Part shown: one piece after another, positions 23,080 to 34,070 of the stretch
How the letters are laid out: every line of letters starts with the position of its first letter
How positions within the stretch are numbered: the first letter of the stretch is position 1
NCBI RefSeq assembly: GCF_002878395.1
Contig: NC_061121.1
Location: 11,769,464 to 11,833,463, forward strand
DNA: 64,000 nucleotides
Source of the DNA: Capsicum annuum
Taxonomy: Eukaryota; Streptophyta; Magnoliopsida; Solanales; Solanaceae
Direction of reading: 5' to 3'
Translations under genes and position numbers: made by a program
The notes under the pieces: generated by a model
Told to the model about the DNA's origin: nothing
Databases searched by the model: none
What the model saw: the letters and a program-made list of their open reading frames with translations, nothing else

Positions 23080-24240
23080 ACTATCTGCTATTCAAAAATA
23101 ATTAGCTAGATTTTTTTGGAGTAGCACTATAGGAGGGAGGGGAAGACACTGGTATCATGAACCAAGATATGTCTACCAGAAGAAAAGGGTGGTATGGGGT
23201 TTAGATTACTACAAGATGTTTCCACAGTACTCTTTTGCAAGCTATGGTGGAATTTCAGAACTAAGTCACCATATGGACTGAGTATATGAAGAATAAATAC
23301 TGCAAAAAACTATTTCCTAAAGAGGTAATTTGGAAGGTAGGTAGAGGATCTTAGGTTTGGAAGAAGATGTTGTAAGTGATAGATCTCATAGACCATCTCA
23401 TCATATGGAAGTTGAGAGGAGGTGATATTAATATTTGGTTTGATAATTGGACAGGTGTAGGGTATATCTATTCAATTATGAAAGAAACTAGGGACTGGGG
23501 AGATGAGAAACAAATTAAAAATTTAGTGCAGAATGGACAATGGAAGGTGAATATGCTGAAGGATCTATTTACTGAAGATTTAGTCAATCACATAACTCAG
23601 AAGGTAGTTCCTCCTCAATTAAAAGAATAGAAGGGCATACCAGTGTGGTCAGTGAATGACAGAGAAAAATTCAGTGTCAGTACAACATGGCAATATGTTA
23701 GAACCAGGGAAGTCAAGAATGATTTTTACAAAGAACTATGGATAAAAGTTCTTCCTTTTAAAATAGTTTTCTTTATATAGAGAATGTGGAGAGGGAAAGT
23801 CTCAGTGGATGCTACTATCAAAAGATGGGGAATAGAGGGACCCTCCAGGTGTTGGTGTTGTTAAAATCCAACACAAAAGACAGTGTCTCATGTGTTGCTG
23901 AGATTTGATTATTCTAACAAGACATGGTCCTATTTTTCTTCTTGTGCAGGTATAAATATTCAAGGTTTGAGCTTAAGGAATATTATATATGCTTGGTGGA
24001 ATGCCCAGGTCAAACCAAGGGAGAAAATATACTATAGAGCTATACCTGGCATAATAATGTGGGAGTTATGGAGGAGGAGGAATGCTATAAAACATGAAAT
24101 AAAAGGTGTATCCATACAAAGGCTGATATTTAATGTTACCACGCAAGTAAGAATGCTATTAAAGGTAAGGAAACCAACTCTATACTTTCTATGTGAATGG
24201 CCTCTAATCATCAACCAGCTGAAGTAGTTGAAACCTACTC
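23080..24240 (+). pseudogene. LINE ORF2 C-terminal part (post-RT, zf-RVT-like)
   Basis: Frames include LARFFWSSTIGGRGRHWYHE, then 23376-23630 with RGGDINIWFDNWTGVGYIYS, and FSVSTTWQYVRTREVKNDFY with KELWIKVLPFKIVFF near 23680-23780. This is the post-polymerase and zf-RVT layout of plant L1 elements. Frequent stops are present (for example about 23099, 23352 and 23628). Frame 23883-24227 continues the domain. Confidence 0.75.
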
Positions 24241-24771
24241 TTAAAGTAATACCAGTGTTATGGGAAGCTCCTACTGAAGGATGGGTCAAGTATAACACTG
24301 ACGGAGTATCAAAAGGGAATCCAGGAAGAAGCTCATGGGATTTTTGTGGTAGGGATTCACAAGGAAATCTATTACATGCAAAAAGAGCTACATTGGAGGA
24401 TACTAATAGTCTGGAAGCAAAATCTAAGGCAATTTTAAATGCATCAAATATTGCAGATCAACAAAGCACAGCAATATAATAATTCAGAAAGACTCACTTC
24501 TCATGCAGAAAATACTAATCAAGGAGTGGGGATTCCATAGAGATTAGAGGATACAATCATGCAAATATGGCAGTTGTTGGATACAAAGCAAGTGCACATA
24601 ATTCATACATATAGGAAAGGTAACCAACTAGCTAATTACTTGGCTAATTTAGCATTGGAGGAAGAGTACATTACATACACAGCTTCCAATCAACTACTAG
24701 GCATGGGTAGGAAGCTCCTTAACAGTGATAAGTACCAATGTCCATATTTAAGGCAAGTAGTGGTGAAGTGA
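24228..24771 (+). pseudogene. LINE-encoded RNase H domain remnant
   Basis: The frame 24228-24479 contains GWVKYNTDGVSKGNPGRSSW and ATLEDTNSLEAKSKAILNA, the first Asp and the Glu region of a plant-LINE RNase H. After a stop at 24477, the frame 24559-24771 continues with VHIIHTYRKGNQLANYLANL, matching the C-terminal His/Asn-Ala-Asp region (Tyr-Leu replaces the usual Ala-Asp). The domain is split and probably inactive. Confidence 0.8.
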
Positions 24772-25067
24772 ACAATAAGCAGGGGACGATAAGTCTACAT
24801 GCACCATATTTACAAATTAGAGAGGTAAGCAAAAAGAGGAAAACATTACTTAGCCTAACTAATACAGCAAGCAAAAATGGCCTCTCAATAGATCAGGGGG
24901 TTCGGAGGTCAGATCTTCATGAAGTTCAGTTGAGGACATTGATATCTACAAGTTGCCAGTGGGTCCAAGCCCCTTACAATATCCCTTCCTTTGTCAACTA
25001 TCCATGGAGGAACAAATTATATGAAAGCTTAGAAGGTGGAACTTAACACATTAAGAAGAGATGCTTA

Positions 25068-26558
25068 TGATGTGTGAGCAGATGCTAACATATTTGAGGC
25101 TTTTAATTGAGAATAATTGCAAAATATTAAGCAATTTTTATCATTTTTTATTGTTTTCTCTTTGATATTGCAGTAAAAGTCAAGATGCAAGAGAATCAGC
25201 AATAATGGAAGTAAAAGAGTTGATTTCTGAGCAAGTAGAGAGGGAAGTAGAGCTGATGGCCTTTTTGATAAGTCGCCATCCTTGTGATAAGCTATCAGAG
25301 TTGCCGTCAGGCTTAGACAGAGAATGGGATTCAGCTGAAAGAAGTGACGATGACCTGTGATCATCCGTCAGATGTGTGATAAGCCGTCAGGCTCATCATT
25401 AGGCTTAGGCAGGGAATAGAATTTAAAATGAAGAAGCGACGAAAGCTCTGATAACTCATCACATGTCCGATAAGCCATCAAGCTTCATCGTTAGGTGAAG
25501 ACAAAACTTGTTCAAATGTGAAAAGGAGCTGACGACATTCCTGATAAGGCATCAGACTCCTGATAAGTCGTCACACACGTTGTCCCCTGTCTGAGAATAT
25601 ATTGTGATCTGTAATTTTTTTCTATAATTAGGCTGAAGTATTTAAAGCATGTGTTAGGGTTTTCTAATCATCAGCAACTACACGTTCTTGGTGAATTTTC
25701 TCTCTCTAGTTTTCTAACTTTAACAAGACAATTATTTTTGGAGAGATTGTTACCATTGTTTTGGGATTTTTTACTGTGATCAAATCTGAGAAATACTTGT
25801 TGTTATTCATCTTGCTGTAAGTTAATCTTTCAAATTATGAATTCAAATTGTTGTCTTGCTTATTATATTATGAGTAGCTAAACTCCTTTAACCCGAGTTG
25901 TGGGATCTATGGGTTTGGGTTTGTAACGTAACTAGGTGTTCAAGATTCTAATGGTGGTAGAAACTTCTTATTACTTCCATTATTTTATATTCTGACTATT
26001 GGTTGCAAACAATAGGCCTTGCTTACTAGTGATTTGCTTGAGATAAGAAATCAACCCTAGTAAGAAGCGAATTATCAACAAGGACTTAGAAGCATCAAAC
26101 TTTCATTTAATAATTAATGTTGTAACAAGATTAATTAACTTGAGCTAACATCCTGTTATGAAATATAAATTTCCTAAGTTTGAGAGAATTAGGTGGTTAA
26201 ATGTCTAAATAGGTTGAGAAACATTTAGACATAACTTCGACAAGGATAGTTTGTTGTTCCTACCTACCACAAGAATCTTAAACTGTTACTAGCGTCTGTC
26301 AAATCTCAACACCCATAGTGAACATAACTCTGATTTTCCTTATCATATTGATTTCAAACACTGAATTGAGAAGTAATTATTTTCTACCTTTTCATAAACC
26401 CCCATTCATAGAAAAATGCTAACTATCAGTTGATTAACCTGCAGATAACTCAAATTCACACCATATTCCCTATGGGATTCGACCCCAACTTAGTTGGGTT
26501 ATATATTGACAACGATCGCTTACATTCTCATAAGAGAGGTGTAGTTTGAGTGTTATCA
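25068..26558 (+). repeat. Athila/Tat-like solo LTR inside the LINE
   Basis: It begins TGATGTGTGAGCAGATGC and ends GTAGTTTGAGTGTTATCA. The 3' part (GGGATTCGACCCCAACTTAG, CAACGATCGCTTACATTCTC) is typical of Athila-group LTR ends. Flanks are GCTTA on the left and TCTTA on the right, a 4-of-5 match that could be a decayed TSD. No internal region or PBS follows, hence solo LTR. It has a possible TATA-type stretch near 25640, and iterated GATAAG/CGTCAG motifs at 25260-25580. Confidence 0.6.
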
Positions 26559-27011
26559 TCTTACCAAGTGGATTTTCTCAGTGGACTGAACCCATCTTTT
26601 TAGTACCAAAATGGTAGATTTCACCTTCATACTGGATTCTCAGCTGAAACGAGGAGATGGTCAACAATATCTTCAAGAAACAGTAAAGCAAAAGAGGAAG
26701 AAAAGCAAGGAAGCTTACTCTTGCAAGCTGAGAGACGAAGGAAACCAGCAATACCAGGGGATGGTATTGATGATCCAAAGAAGTAGCAGCACAAGCTTTG
26801 CATTGTCAAAGAAATCCATGGAACATCGGAGGAGAGTGAAGAGAATGAAAGAAGTGATCTTAGCTCCTTTTTTTAGAAACCCTACTTGTTTCTTTTTATT
26901 TGCTACATGTTGGGTCGGGTAGGTTTGACCCGACAGGATTGTATTTTTGTGGACTTGGGGCTTTTGTTTTGATTATTAATAAAAATGCATATTAAACCAA
27001 AAAAAAAAAAA
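26559..27011 (+). mobile_element. 3' UTR and poly(A) of the nested LINE
   Basis: The sequence after the solo LTR continues the LINE 3' end to AATAAA and the A tail. Its ORFs (for example 26611-26922) are UTR-like and not recognised. Confidence 0.65.
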
Positions 27012-27445
27012 GAACTTGTTCCTTTACTTAGAGTTAAAGAGTCATAAACTTTATGTAATAGTTTGGTTCTCGAGTTGTAATGTACTTTAATTGTAGTCTC
27101 AGTGAAGTATAAACTGAGTTAAAATTAGTGTCTTCAATTTGGGGAACTCGAAGATTTGGGAACACTTATCTTGAAAAGATTTGTGTTATTGTAGAAATAG
27201 GAGTTGAAGTTTAATTCCTAGTTTACAAGAGTCTTGTAATTTGATGATTGTTGAGGCTCAAAGGTTTTAGTGAAATTGGGGTTAAATCCTGTAGAGGTAT
27301 AGGTTACACCTCTTTGAGCCGGATGTTTTCCACGTAGAAATATTGTATCTTTATTTATGTTGCTGAAACACGTTAGATTACTTGTTTCATTGATAGACAA
27401 CTACTATAGTAAAACAGCTAAATCAGTAGGGTACGCATTCTAACA
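27012..27445 (+). repeat. 3' LTR of the copia element, second part
   Basis: It resumes the LTR at GAACTTGTTCCTTTACTT and ends GCATTCTAACA, aligning with 14474-14921. Confidence 0.85.
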
Positions 27446-27640
27446 GAGTATTAATTATGTAGAATTACTAAAGACAATCAAACATCGTATCAAATTAATA
27501 CAAGAATAACTTTTATACAACATTTGAAATCTACCAACCAAATATTGTATAAAAATAATATACGAATAATCAAATTATTCATGAGTTAAGGTGGGCCTTA
27601 TACGCTAACCAAACGGACCTTAGGGTCTTTATCATGTTGC
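27446..27640. repeat. MITE-like fragment
   Basis: AT-rich, with a repeated motif resembling TATTGTATAAAAATAATA and the phrase ACCAACCAAATATTG...CTAACCAAACGGACC, common in plant MITE and LTR flanks. No gene is seen. Confidence 0.3.
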
Positions 27641-27649
27641 ACGACTGTT

Positions 27650-27796
27650 GGTCTACGGTCTTTTGTCTTGAGCCGGGGGTCTATCGGAAACAGCCTCTCT
27701 ACTCCTTCGGGGGTAGTGGTATGGACTGTGTACATTTTACCCTCCCCATACCCCACTATGTGGGAATATACTGGGTTTGTTGTTGTTGTTGTATAA
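27650..27796 (+). mobile_element. 3' tail of an RTE-type LINE (or related SINE)
   Basis: CTTGAGCCGGGGGTCTATCG through ACCCCACTATGTGGGAATAT to GTTGTTGTTGTTGTA matches the RTE tail at 44528-44662. RTE LINEs and Au-type SINEs share such an end. Only the 3' end is present. It joins directly to a truncated sulfotransferase. Confidence 0.7.
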
Positions 27797-28276
27797 TGAT
27801 ATCAATTCCACTGAAGAAATGTTTGATCTTTTTTATGAAAAGGTGATCCCTTGTCATCCATTTTGGAATCACGTATTGGATTATTGGAAACAAAGTGTAG
27901 AAACGTCTGATAAAGTACTTTTCCTGGTATATGAAGAAATTAAAGCACAATTCAAACTACATCTTAAACGCATGGCTGAATTCTTGAAGTGTCCATTTTC
28001 CATAGAGGAAGAAAATTATGGAGTGGTGGATGAAATATTAAGAATGTGTAGCTTTAAGAATTTGAGCAATTTGGAGGTGAATACAAATGAAAAATTATCA
28101 ATTGGAAAAGAAAATAAAGCGTACTTTCGTCGAGAGGAAGTTGGAGATTAGAAGAATTATTTTACTCTTTGGATTTGTGAGAAACTTACTCTTTGGATTT
28201 GTGAGAAACTTGATCATATTATAAATTATTGAACAAAAGTTTCAAGGATTTGGATTAAGGTTCTTGTACGATAGAT
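27797..28276 (+). pseudogene. Sulfotransferase pseudogene SOT-1 (C-terminal half)
   Basis: The reading starts at the residue corresponding to about 186 of the intact copy (NDINSTEEMFDLFYEKVIPC, FWNHVLDYWKQ) and runs through VLFLVYEEIKAQFKLHLKRM and IEEENYGVVDEILRMCSF to the PAPS-binding end. There RREEVGD is followed by TAG in place of the conserved Trp of RKGxxGDWK. A 24-bp tandem duplication (28164-28187 and 28188-28211) follows. The N-terminal half, including the 5'-phosphosulfate loop and catalytic His, is missing and replaced by the RTE tail. The 3' flank (28280-28375) matches that of SOT-3. Confidence 0.85.
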
Positions 28277-28561
28277 TAGTCATTAATCATTATTAGTATA
28301 TTTGTCAATTGAATGCAATTACTTATTTTGAAAATCGATACTGAAGTAGTTGATTTGAGATTAATGCAACAAGTTAACTTGTTCCCAAATAGGTTTTCTT
28401 TGGTATGTATGTTTATTGATTTCAGTTCATTATTTTTCTTTCAATCTGATACGTGATTTTTGGGTTCAATTGACGTGATTGAAGTTTTGTTTCTGTTTGG
28501 GCATGCTAATGATTTCAATTTATGCAAAAAAAAAAAACGCTTTTGAACTTGTATTTTCTAC

Positions 28562-28875
28562 AGTTAATACATAAAAATGTCCCTAAACTTGACACTAAAT
28601 TATAACTTTGACCTTAAATTTTGATAGTGCACAAATAGGACCTTTAACTATTCAAAACCTAAACAAATATGACCTCTGATTTTGCAACCCCATGCGTGAA
28701 TCTCACTCGCGCCTACGTGGAAAGGTAATTCAATCACACAATGTCACGTCGTTAAAAGGGCTGACTTGGAGAAAGGTCATATTTGTGCAGTTTTGAATAG
28801 TTAAAGGTCATATTTATGCACTGTCAAAGTTTTGCTTTTTGTGTTAAAACGACGTCGTTTTTGTTATTGTTGTTG

Positions 28876-28907
<32 letters not shown>

Positions 28908-29849
28908 GGTGGTGGTGTTGTATAAAAAATTATTATTATTATTATTTATTTCTATAGCAGCAACATCTAGCTTTTTTTTAATTAGAAAAAAAACAGTCAC
29001 TAGCAGGGATTGAACACGCATAGTAGGCTTCAAGAAGCGCCCAAGAAGAGCAAATAACACCACTGGGCTATCTAAGTGTCTTGTTTCATGTGGTTCAACA
29101 TTAATATACGTACATAAATATACATTTTCTATCTTATATATATACAACGTAATTTTTTTACCGAGGAGGTTCGGTGAACCCCATGGCAACCACGTAGGTC
29201 CGCCCCTCGTTAATTTAATAACGTTTTAATAACGTTAATTTAATAACATTTTAATTACGTTAATTTGATAACGTTAATTTAATATACTGCTACTACTATC
29301 CTTGATAACATTAATTTAATAACGTTATTAAAACTATAATTTTTTATTATTTGTATAGTTTCATCTTTAATTTAATATTTAAATAAATAATATTTAGATA
29401 TATTATATAACTTAAATTCGTCCTCTGCTTTATAATATATATAGACATACCCGCTCGATTTTTCCATATGAGGTTGATCTGCTTAATTAATAAACTTCAA
29501 TATTGCTCTTTTTCCGCAATGACAAAAGAAATTAGATGTCATTTTCATTTTTGAGCCGAAAATAATGAAAAATAATAGTGAAGAGTCATTTAAAGGTTAT
29601 ATTTGTGTAGTTTTGAATAGTTAAAGGTCATATTTGTGCACTGTCAAAGTTTAAGGTCATATTTATATATTATGCCCTTAGATTTTAAGCTGGACGGGTC
29701 CAGTTTTGCGTATTGAACACGCATTTTGTCACGTAGGATTGAAGGTCATATTTGTGCAGTTATGAATAGTTTAAGGTCATATTTGTGCACTATCAAAATT
29801 TAAGGTCAAAGTTATAATTTGATGCCAAGTTTAAGGTAATCTATTAACT
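28562..29849. mobile_element. TIR DNA element with about 100-bp inverted ends, composite
   Basis: The left end (28562-28660, containing AACTTTGACCTTAAATTTTG) is the reverse complement of the right end (29757-29849, CAAAATTTAAGGTCAAAGTT). Extra right-end-like copies lie inside at 28776-28840 and 29600-29670, so the element looks nested or rearranged. It contains a (GTT)n/(GGT)n microsatellite at 28858-28921 and the perfect palindrome AAAACGACGTCGTTTT at 28847-28862. No transposase was seen. Confidence 0.7.
28858..28945. repeat. Trinucleotide microsatellite (GTT)n (GGT)n (ATT)n
   Basis: Consecutive GTT, GGT and then ATT triplet tracts are directly visible. The translated Leu/Val and Asn/Thr runs on each strand are artefacts. 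Confidence 0.9.
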
Positions 29850-29962
29850 CTATTATCTATACATCATCTTTTCTTCTTCTACTAGCTTGAGGCCTTATGA
29901 GAAAAACTTCATCAGTTGGAATGATTTGTAAAATACAACAATGTCTTTATATAAAAATAATT

Positions 29963-32251
29963 TTCACTGTAAACACCTAATTTTGACCCAAACCTAATGC
30001 TTTTATATCATTTCAATGTTCAATTAATTTTTTTTTTAGGCATTTTAAATTTATCTTACTTTTTGAAGTTTGTTAAAAATTTTGAAAATTACAAAAAAAT
30101 AGAGTCACATTTTAAATAAGTTTTTATTTTATTATTTATTTATTTCTTTTTAAAAATAAAAAAAATAAAAAAAAAAATAAAGAAACCTAAACTACCCAAA
30201 CCACCCACAATTCCCACTCCTAATTAACCTCCCCCACTCTCCCACACAAATACTATATAAACACACATGCACACATGCACTTAGATATGAGAACACACAC
30301 ACACGGACAAAAAAAAAAAAAAAAAAACACGGGAAAAAAAAAACAAAAAGCAAAAACAAGAAAAAAAAAAAAAAAGAAGAAAGAAAAAAAAAAATAGAAA
30401 AAAAAGAGAGGAAAAAGAGTTGTGAGTTGAGTTTTGGTCTACTCAAGGTTTCCGTTCGGTTGTTTTGTTTGTCATCGAGGTCTCCAACGTAAAGGTCCAT
30501 TCTTTACTTATATTTTGTTTGTAATTTCTAAGTTATTTGAATGAATTAAATAATCAAATCCTCTTACCTACGAGTATTGTAGGAAATTTGGGATCATAAT
30601 AAAAGTTTACATGATTCGTATTACATCTCGATGTTTCATTTTCTGTTAATATAAAGTTTGATTATATTGTTAATTAATTGATTATTTCGGGTGAAAATTG
30701 CTCGAAACCACTATTTAGTTTAGCGACATAACGAGTAGACAACAAGTTAAAGTTTGGGGTTTGATTTATGATTTAATGTCGCTCTCCGTTGTTTTGTTGT
30801 TAATTATTTTCACAAGAGATAACGCACATTGAGATTATACGAGACTTGATTCTAGCATTTTTAAGTTGCTCAAATTTTACATGTGTTAACGAGTTATGAA
30901 TCTTCGATGCTATAATATGATTAGGGAGTATCTTTATATTTTTGTATAGTTAAATTTAAATTAAAGTTGGTATCATAATATGCGCTTTCTTGCACTTCAA
31001 TCTAAGTTACTGTCTAATTCAAATTATGTTTTTGGCGTAAAGTTCTTTTAATCATGTTTGTCTATGAATTTATTTAAAATTTCAGTTACTAAGATCTTTT
31101 CTTACAGTGTGTTAACCTTACTATTTTAAGTTAGAATTTTATTAGCCTTTGAAGTTTTTGGCCTGAAAATCCCCTTTCCATTTTAGCTTGTCTAATTCAA
31201 TTTGTCATTATTAAATAGACATCTGCAAAGGAGTTCATTAACTATGTCACTATTTAATTTTTAATGTTACTAGTATTGATCATGATTTTATATGAAATTG
31301 TTTAAATATGGTTCAAATGCTTGTTCCCACTTTACTTTCTTTGGGTACGACTTGATTCATTGAATGCATAGTTCATTATGACAGAGACATCACGAGTTTC
31401 TAATTATCTTTACTTTTACATTCTTCTCTAAATATGCTTAAGGCCCAATCATTAGTTAACGTGAAAAAGTACAAGATGAGTTCCGAATTTATTCAAGACT
31501 CGTTGCTATTGGAAAAAGAGAGAGAGAGAAAACTCATTTGCAAGGAAGCGGACTTATAAAAGAACAAGTTGCGTTCTTAATCTCAAATAAATTAAGTTTT
31601 AATATACAAGCAAAAATTGACGATGAAGTTGGAAAGCCCTGCTACCGACCACTCGTCATAATTGAATTAATTTACCATTTGAAGCCAATTGAATTGGGTT
31701 GGGGAGGTTTTAAACCCATTAGGTGCTTATTTAGATTAGGAAAATAGGGACGACTTATAAATGTCGTAAAGGCGCGAGAAACGTGCCAAAATTTGTGGTG
31801 AGGCCGAAAAGTACTACTATCGGTAAGCCACACGTCAATATAATAAATAATTTCAAAATAAATTAAAAGCGGGAGGCAAACAACTTTTAGGTTAACAAAT
31901 ATTATAAATCCTAAAAAAAAAAATAATTTAAGCCGGACGTAAGTCATTAAAGCGACCGTGCTAAAACCACGGGACTCGAGGGGTGCCTAACACCTTCCCC
32001 TCGGTCAACAGAATTCCTTATCCGGATTTCTAGTTCGCAGACGGAAAAATAAAAGTTGAAGAGTCATTTCCTTTTGAATAGGGATTCAATAAGGTGACTT
32101 GGAACACCCAAACTCAATTCCAAGTGGCGACTCTGTAAGTAAAGTAATCCCTTTTCAAAACATCGCTTTAATTGGAAAAACCTTTTTTTTTTTCTAAAAC
32201 CAACTCTCTAGCGGGATCGGATGCGGTGAAAAAAGGGGGTGTGACATTCAC
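29963..32251. repeat. Solo LTR (Tat/Ogre-like) with perfect 5-bp TSD TTCAC
   Basis: The LTR spans 29968-32246, starting TGTAAACACCTAATTTTGAC and ending AAAAAAGGGGGTGTGACA. TTCAC occurs immediately on both sides (29963-29967 and 32247-32251). A TATA-like CTATATAAAC lies at 30252-30261, and poly-A/C tracts follow at 30300-30400. The 3' part (GGGGTGCCTAACACCTTCCC, GTGGCGACTCTG) is typical of large Solanaceae gypsy LTRs. No internal domain is present, so it is a solo LTR made by LTR-LTR recombination. Confidence 0.85.
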
Positions 32252-32259
32252 TATAAAAA

Positions 32260-32465
32260 GAACAAGTGTTGCAACATTTCGGACTCAAAGAAGAATGATG
32301 TCTGCAGAAAAAGAAAAGAAATTATGGCAACCTCGTTTGTATTAGAACTTTTTCTTGTAAAAAATACGAGAACATTCGAAAGATACTGTTTCACCATCGA
32401 AACATGAAATATGAGATGCAGAGCAGACAAGTTCGAAGGTAAAGCCAACTCATACGATACCTCTT
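32260..32465 (-). pseudogene. gypsy integrase C-terminal fragment
   Basis: The minus-strand reading MALPSNLSALHLIFHVSMVK matches the conserved region after the gypsy integrase core (compare VELPAELSVIHPVFHVSMF at 1440). Only this fragment remains. The solo LTR to its left is inserted next to or in it. Confidence 0.6.
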
Positions 32466-32469
32466 CACC

Positions 32470-34070
32470 TCAGATTAAATTTTTTTTTTTTTCCTTAATC
32501 TAAGTTGTTAATTTTTATTTGAGTAGTAATAATTAATATTGCTTTTATCTTGATAGTTAATTAGTTTACCATTTTAGACTAACCAACAAGATGACCATCT
32601 TTCAAAGATTCCCTCTTTATCCTGTCTTGCAACAAACTCACGGGCACTTAATTCACACACACACTTTTACATCATATCCTAAACTTTGATCGTACACACT
32701 CTAGATTTTTCTTTGGGCACACAAAGTATGAAAGTAGACCACGTTTTTCTCCTTTATTAGTAGTCACAGTGAGTAAGACAGGAGACCGTCTATATATCTG
32801 TCTGTCAACTTCTCCGTAATTTTATTATATTATCCTTAATTATTTATTATATATCATTTATATATTAAAAAAATTAATAATATTTACTAAAAAAAAAAGT
32901 AAAGTAGATATTTATGATATGTTCGCTTTAGCTGCTTCAACCATAATTTTACTATATCACTCTTAATTAACTATTATAAGTCATTTAAATATTTAAAAAT
33001 TAATAATACTTAATATTAAATTAACTTGATATCTTATATGAGGCTCACTTAAATTTTTTTAACAAGTATTTTTATAGTAATTTTTCTATATCACTTCTAA
33101 TTAATTATTATAAGTTATTTAAGACAGGTCTGCTTCGCTGCTTCAATCATGAATTTATTATTTCACTCATAATTAATTATTATGGTCATCTAAGCGTTGT
33201 GTCGGTAAATTGGAATACAAAAAAAAATATTATAAATTACAAAAATTACAAAATTAAATTATTTTAAAAATATAATTGACTATCAATGCCGCAAAAGTTT
33301 GAACAAGAAAAGTAACATATATTATTTGAAAATTCTATAAAAAGTATTATAACTTATAATACTATAGTTAACAACTTAAATATCTAAAAAATAATTAATC
33401 TGTTATATATTTTAAAAATATATATATTAAAAATATATTAATCACAATAATTAACAATTTTAAAAATTTAAAAGATATAAAATATTTGGTTGACTCTCCA
33501 AATTCTATCAATGCCATTTAAATTGGAATAGAAAAATAAATTATAAATGTTAATAATTAAAAACTTAAATTATTTTACAAATATAATTGACTATCAATGA
33601 CATAAAAGTTTGGACAAAAAAAATAATATGTATTATTTAAAAATTACATATAAGATATTCTAAATTACAACAGTTAACTAACTTAAAATATTTTATTATA
33701 TATTTGATAATTACTATGTGAAAAGTAATAGAATCACAATAATTGATAACTATAAATATTTTAAAAAATATAAAAAAAAATTGTATTTTCTTTCGAAATT
33801 ATATGGGTGTCATATTAACAACTTAAAACATTCTTATACAAATTTTATTAATCTAAATATAATAATATATGCCTAACTAAATATTTATCAACCAAACAAA
33901 TAAAGATTTTAATTAAATGATAAAATTATAAATAAAGTAAAATTTTCAAGATTTAAAATTATACATAGTTTAAGTTGCTTACACTCTTTTAAAATATCAT
34001 TAAATGCATATCAAATTCTTTAAAAATAATATATTTTGATAGAAATATTTGGAGAGTCTCATCAACTTAG
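32470..34070. repeat. AT-rich intergenic DNA with diverged repeat modules, and first copy of SOT flank block b
   Basis: 32577-32760 is block b, a segment (CAACAAGATGACCATCTTTC, CTCACGGGCACTTAATTCAC) found upstream of SOT copies. 32790-33990 is very AT-rich, and its modules match, in inverted orientation, the field at 35830-38990 (phrases around ATTAATTATTATAAGTCATT and AGCTGCTTCAACCATAATTT). No gene is seen. Confidence 0.6.

Larger units (their letters stand above)
23054..27011 (+). mobile_element. 5'-truncated LINE with RNase H, inserted in the copia 3' LTR
   Basis: It enters the LTR after ...CACAAGTAGA and ends with AATAAA (26978-26983), CATATTAAACC and a 13-A tail (26999-27011), after which the LTR resumes with GAACTTGTTCC. 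The coding content is the C-terminal end of ORF2: post-RT region, zf-RVT-like part and RNase H. The insertion is itself split by an LTR at 25068-26558. Only a 2-3 bp overlap (GA or AGA) is shared at the ends, so no normal LINE TSD is visible. Confidence 0.8.
14312..27445 (+). mobile_element. Ty1/copia retrotransposon, probably Sirevirus (SIRE) lineage, with nested insertions
   Basis: The left LTR is 14312-14921 (610 bp). The right LTR is split into 22885-23053 and 27012-27445 (together 603 bp). A tRNA-Met-like PBS follows the left LTR. Gag, protease, integrase, RT and RNase H occur in copia order, followed by about 2.9 kb with an extra ORF before the 3' LTR. Purine-rich tracts next to ATCATCAAAAAGGG at about 22606, and AAAAGGGGAAGG at about 22429, resemble the multiple PPT-like motifs of Sireviruses. 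Flanks TTGAG (left) and GAGTA (right) do not form a TSD. The LTRs differ by roughly 10 percent by eye over their first 165 bp, so the insertion is old. Confidence 0.85.

Noticed and set aside
25065..25364. 99-aa minus-strand frame
   Set aside because: It lies inside the Athila-like LTR with no recognisable domain, so probably chance.
14307..27450. TSD for the copia element (TTGAG against GAGTA)
   Set aside because: The two 5-mers do not match. Either boundary decay or a rearrangement has removed the duplication.
28824..29189. Asn/Thr-rich 121-aa frame on the minus strand
   Set aside because: It is the translation of the (GTT)n(GGT)n microsatellite inside a DNA element.
30192..30500. Phe-rich 102-aa frame on the minus strand
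   Set aside because: It comes from poly-A tracts in the solo LTR.
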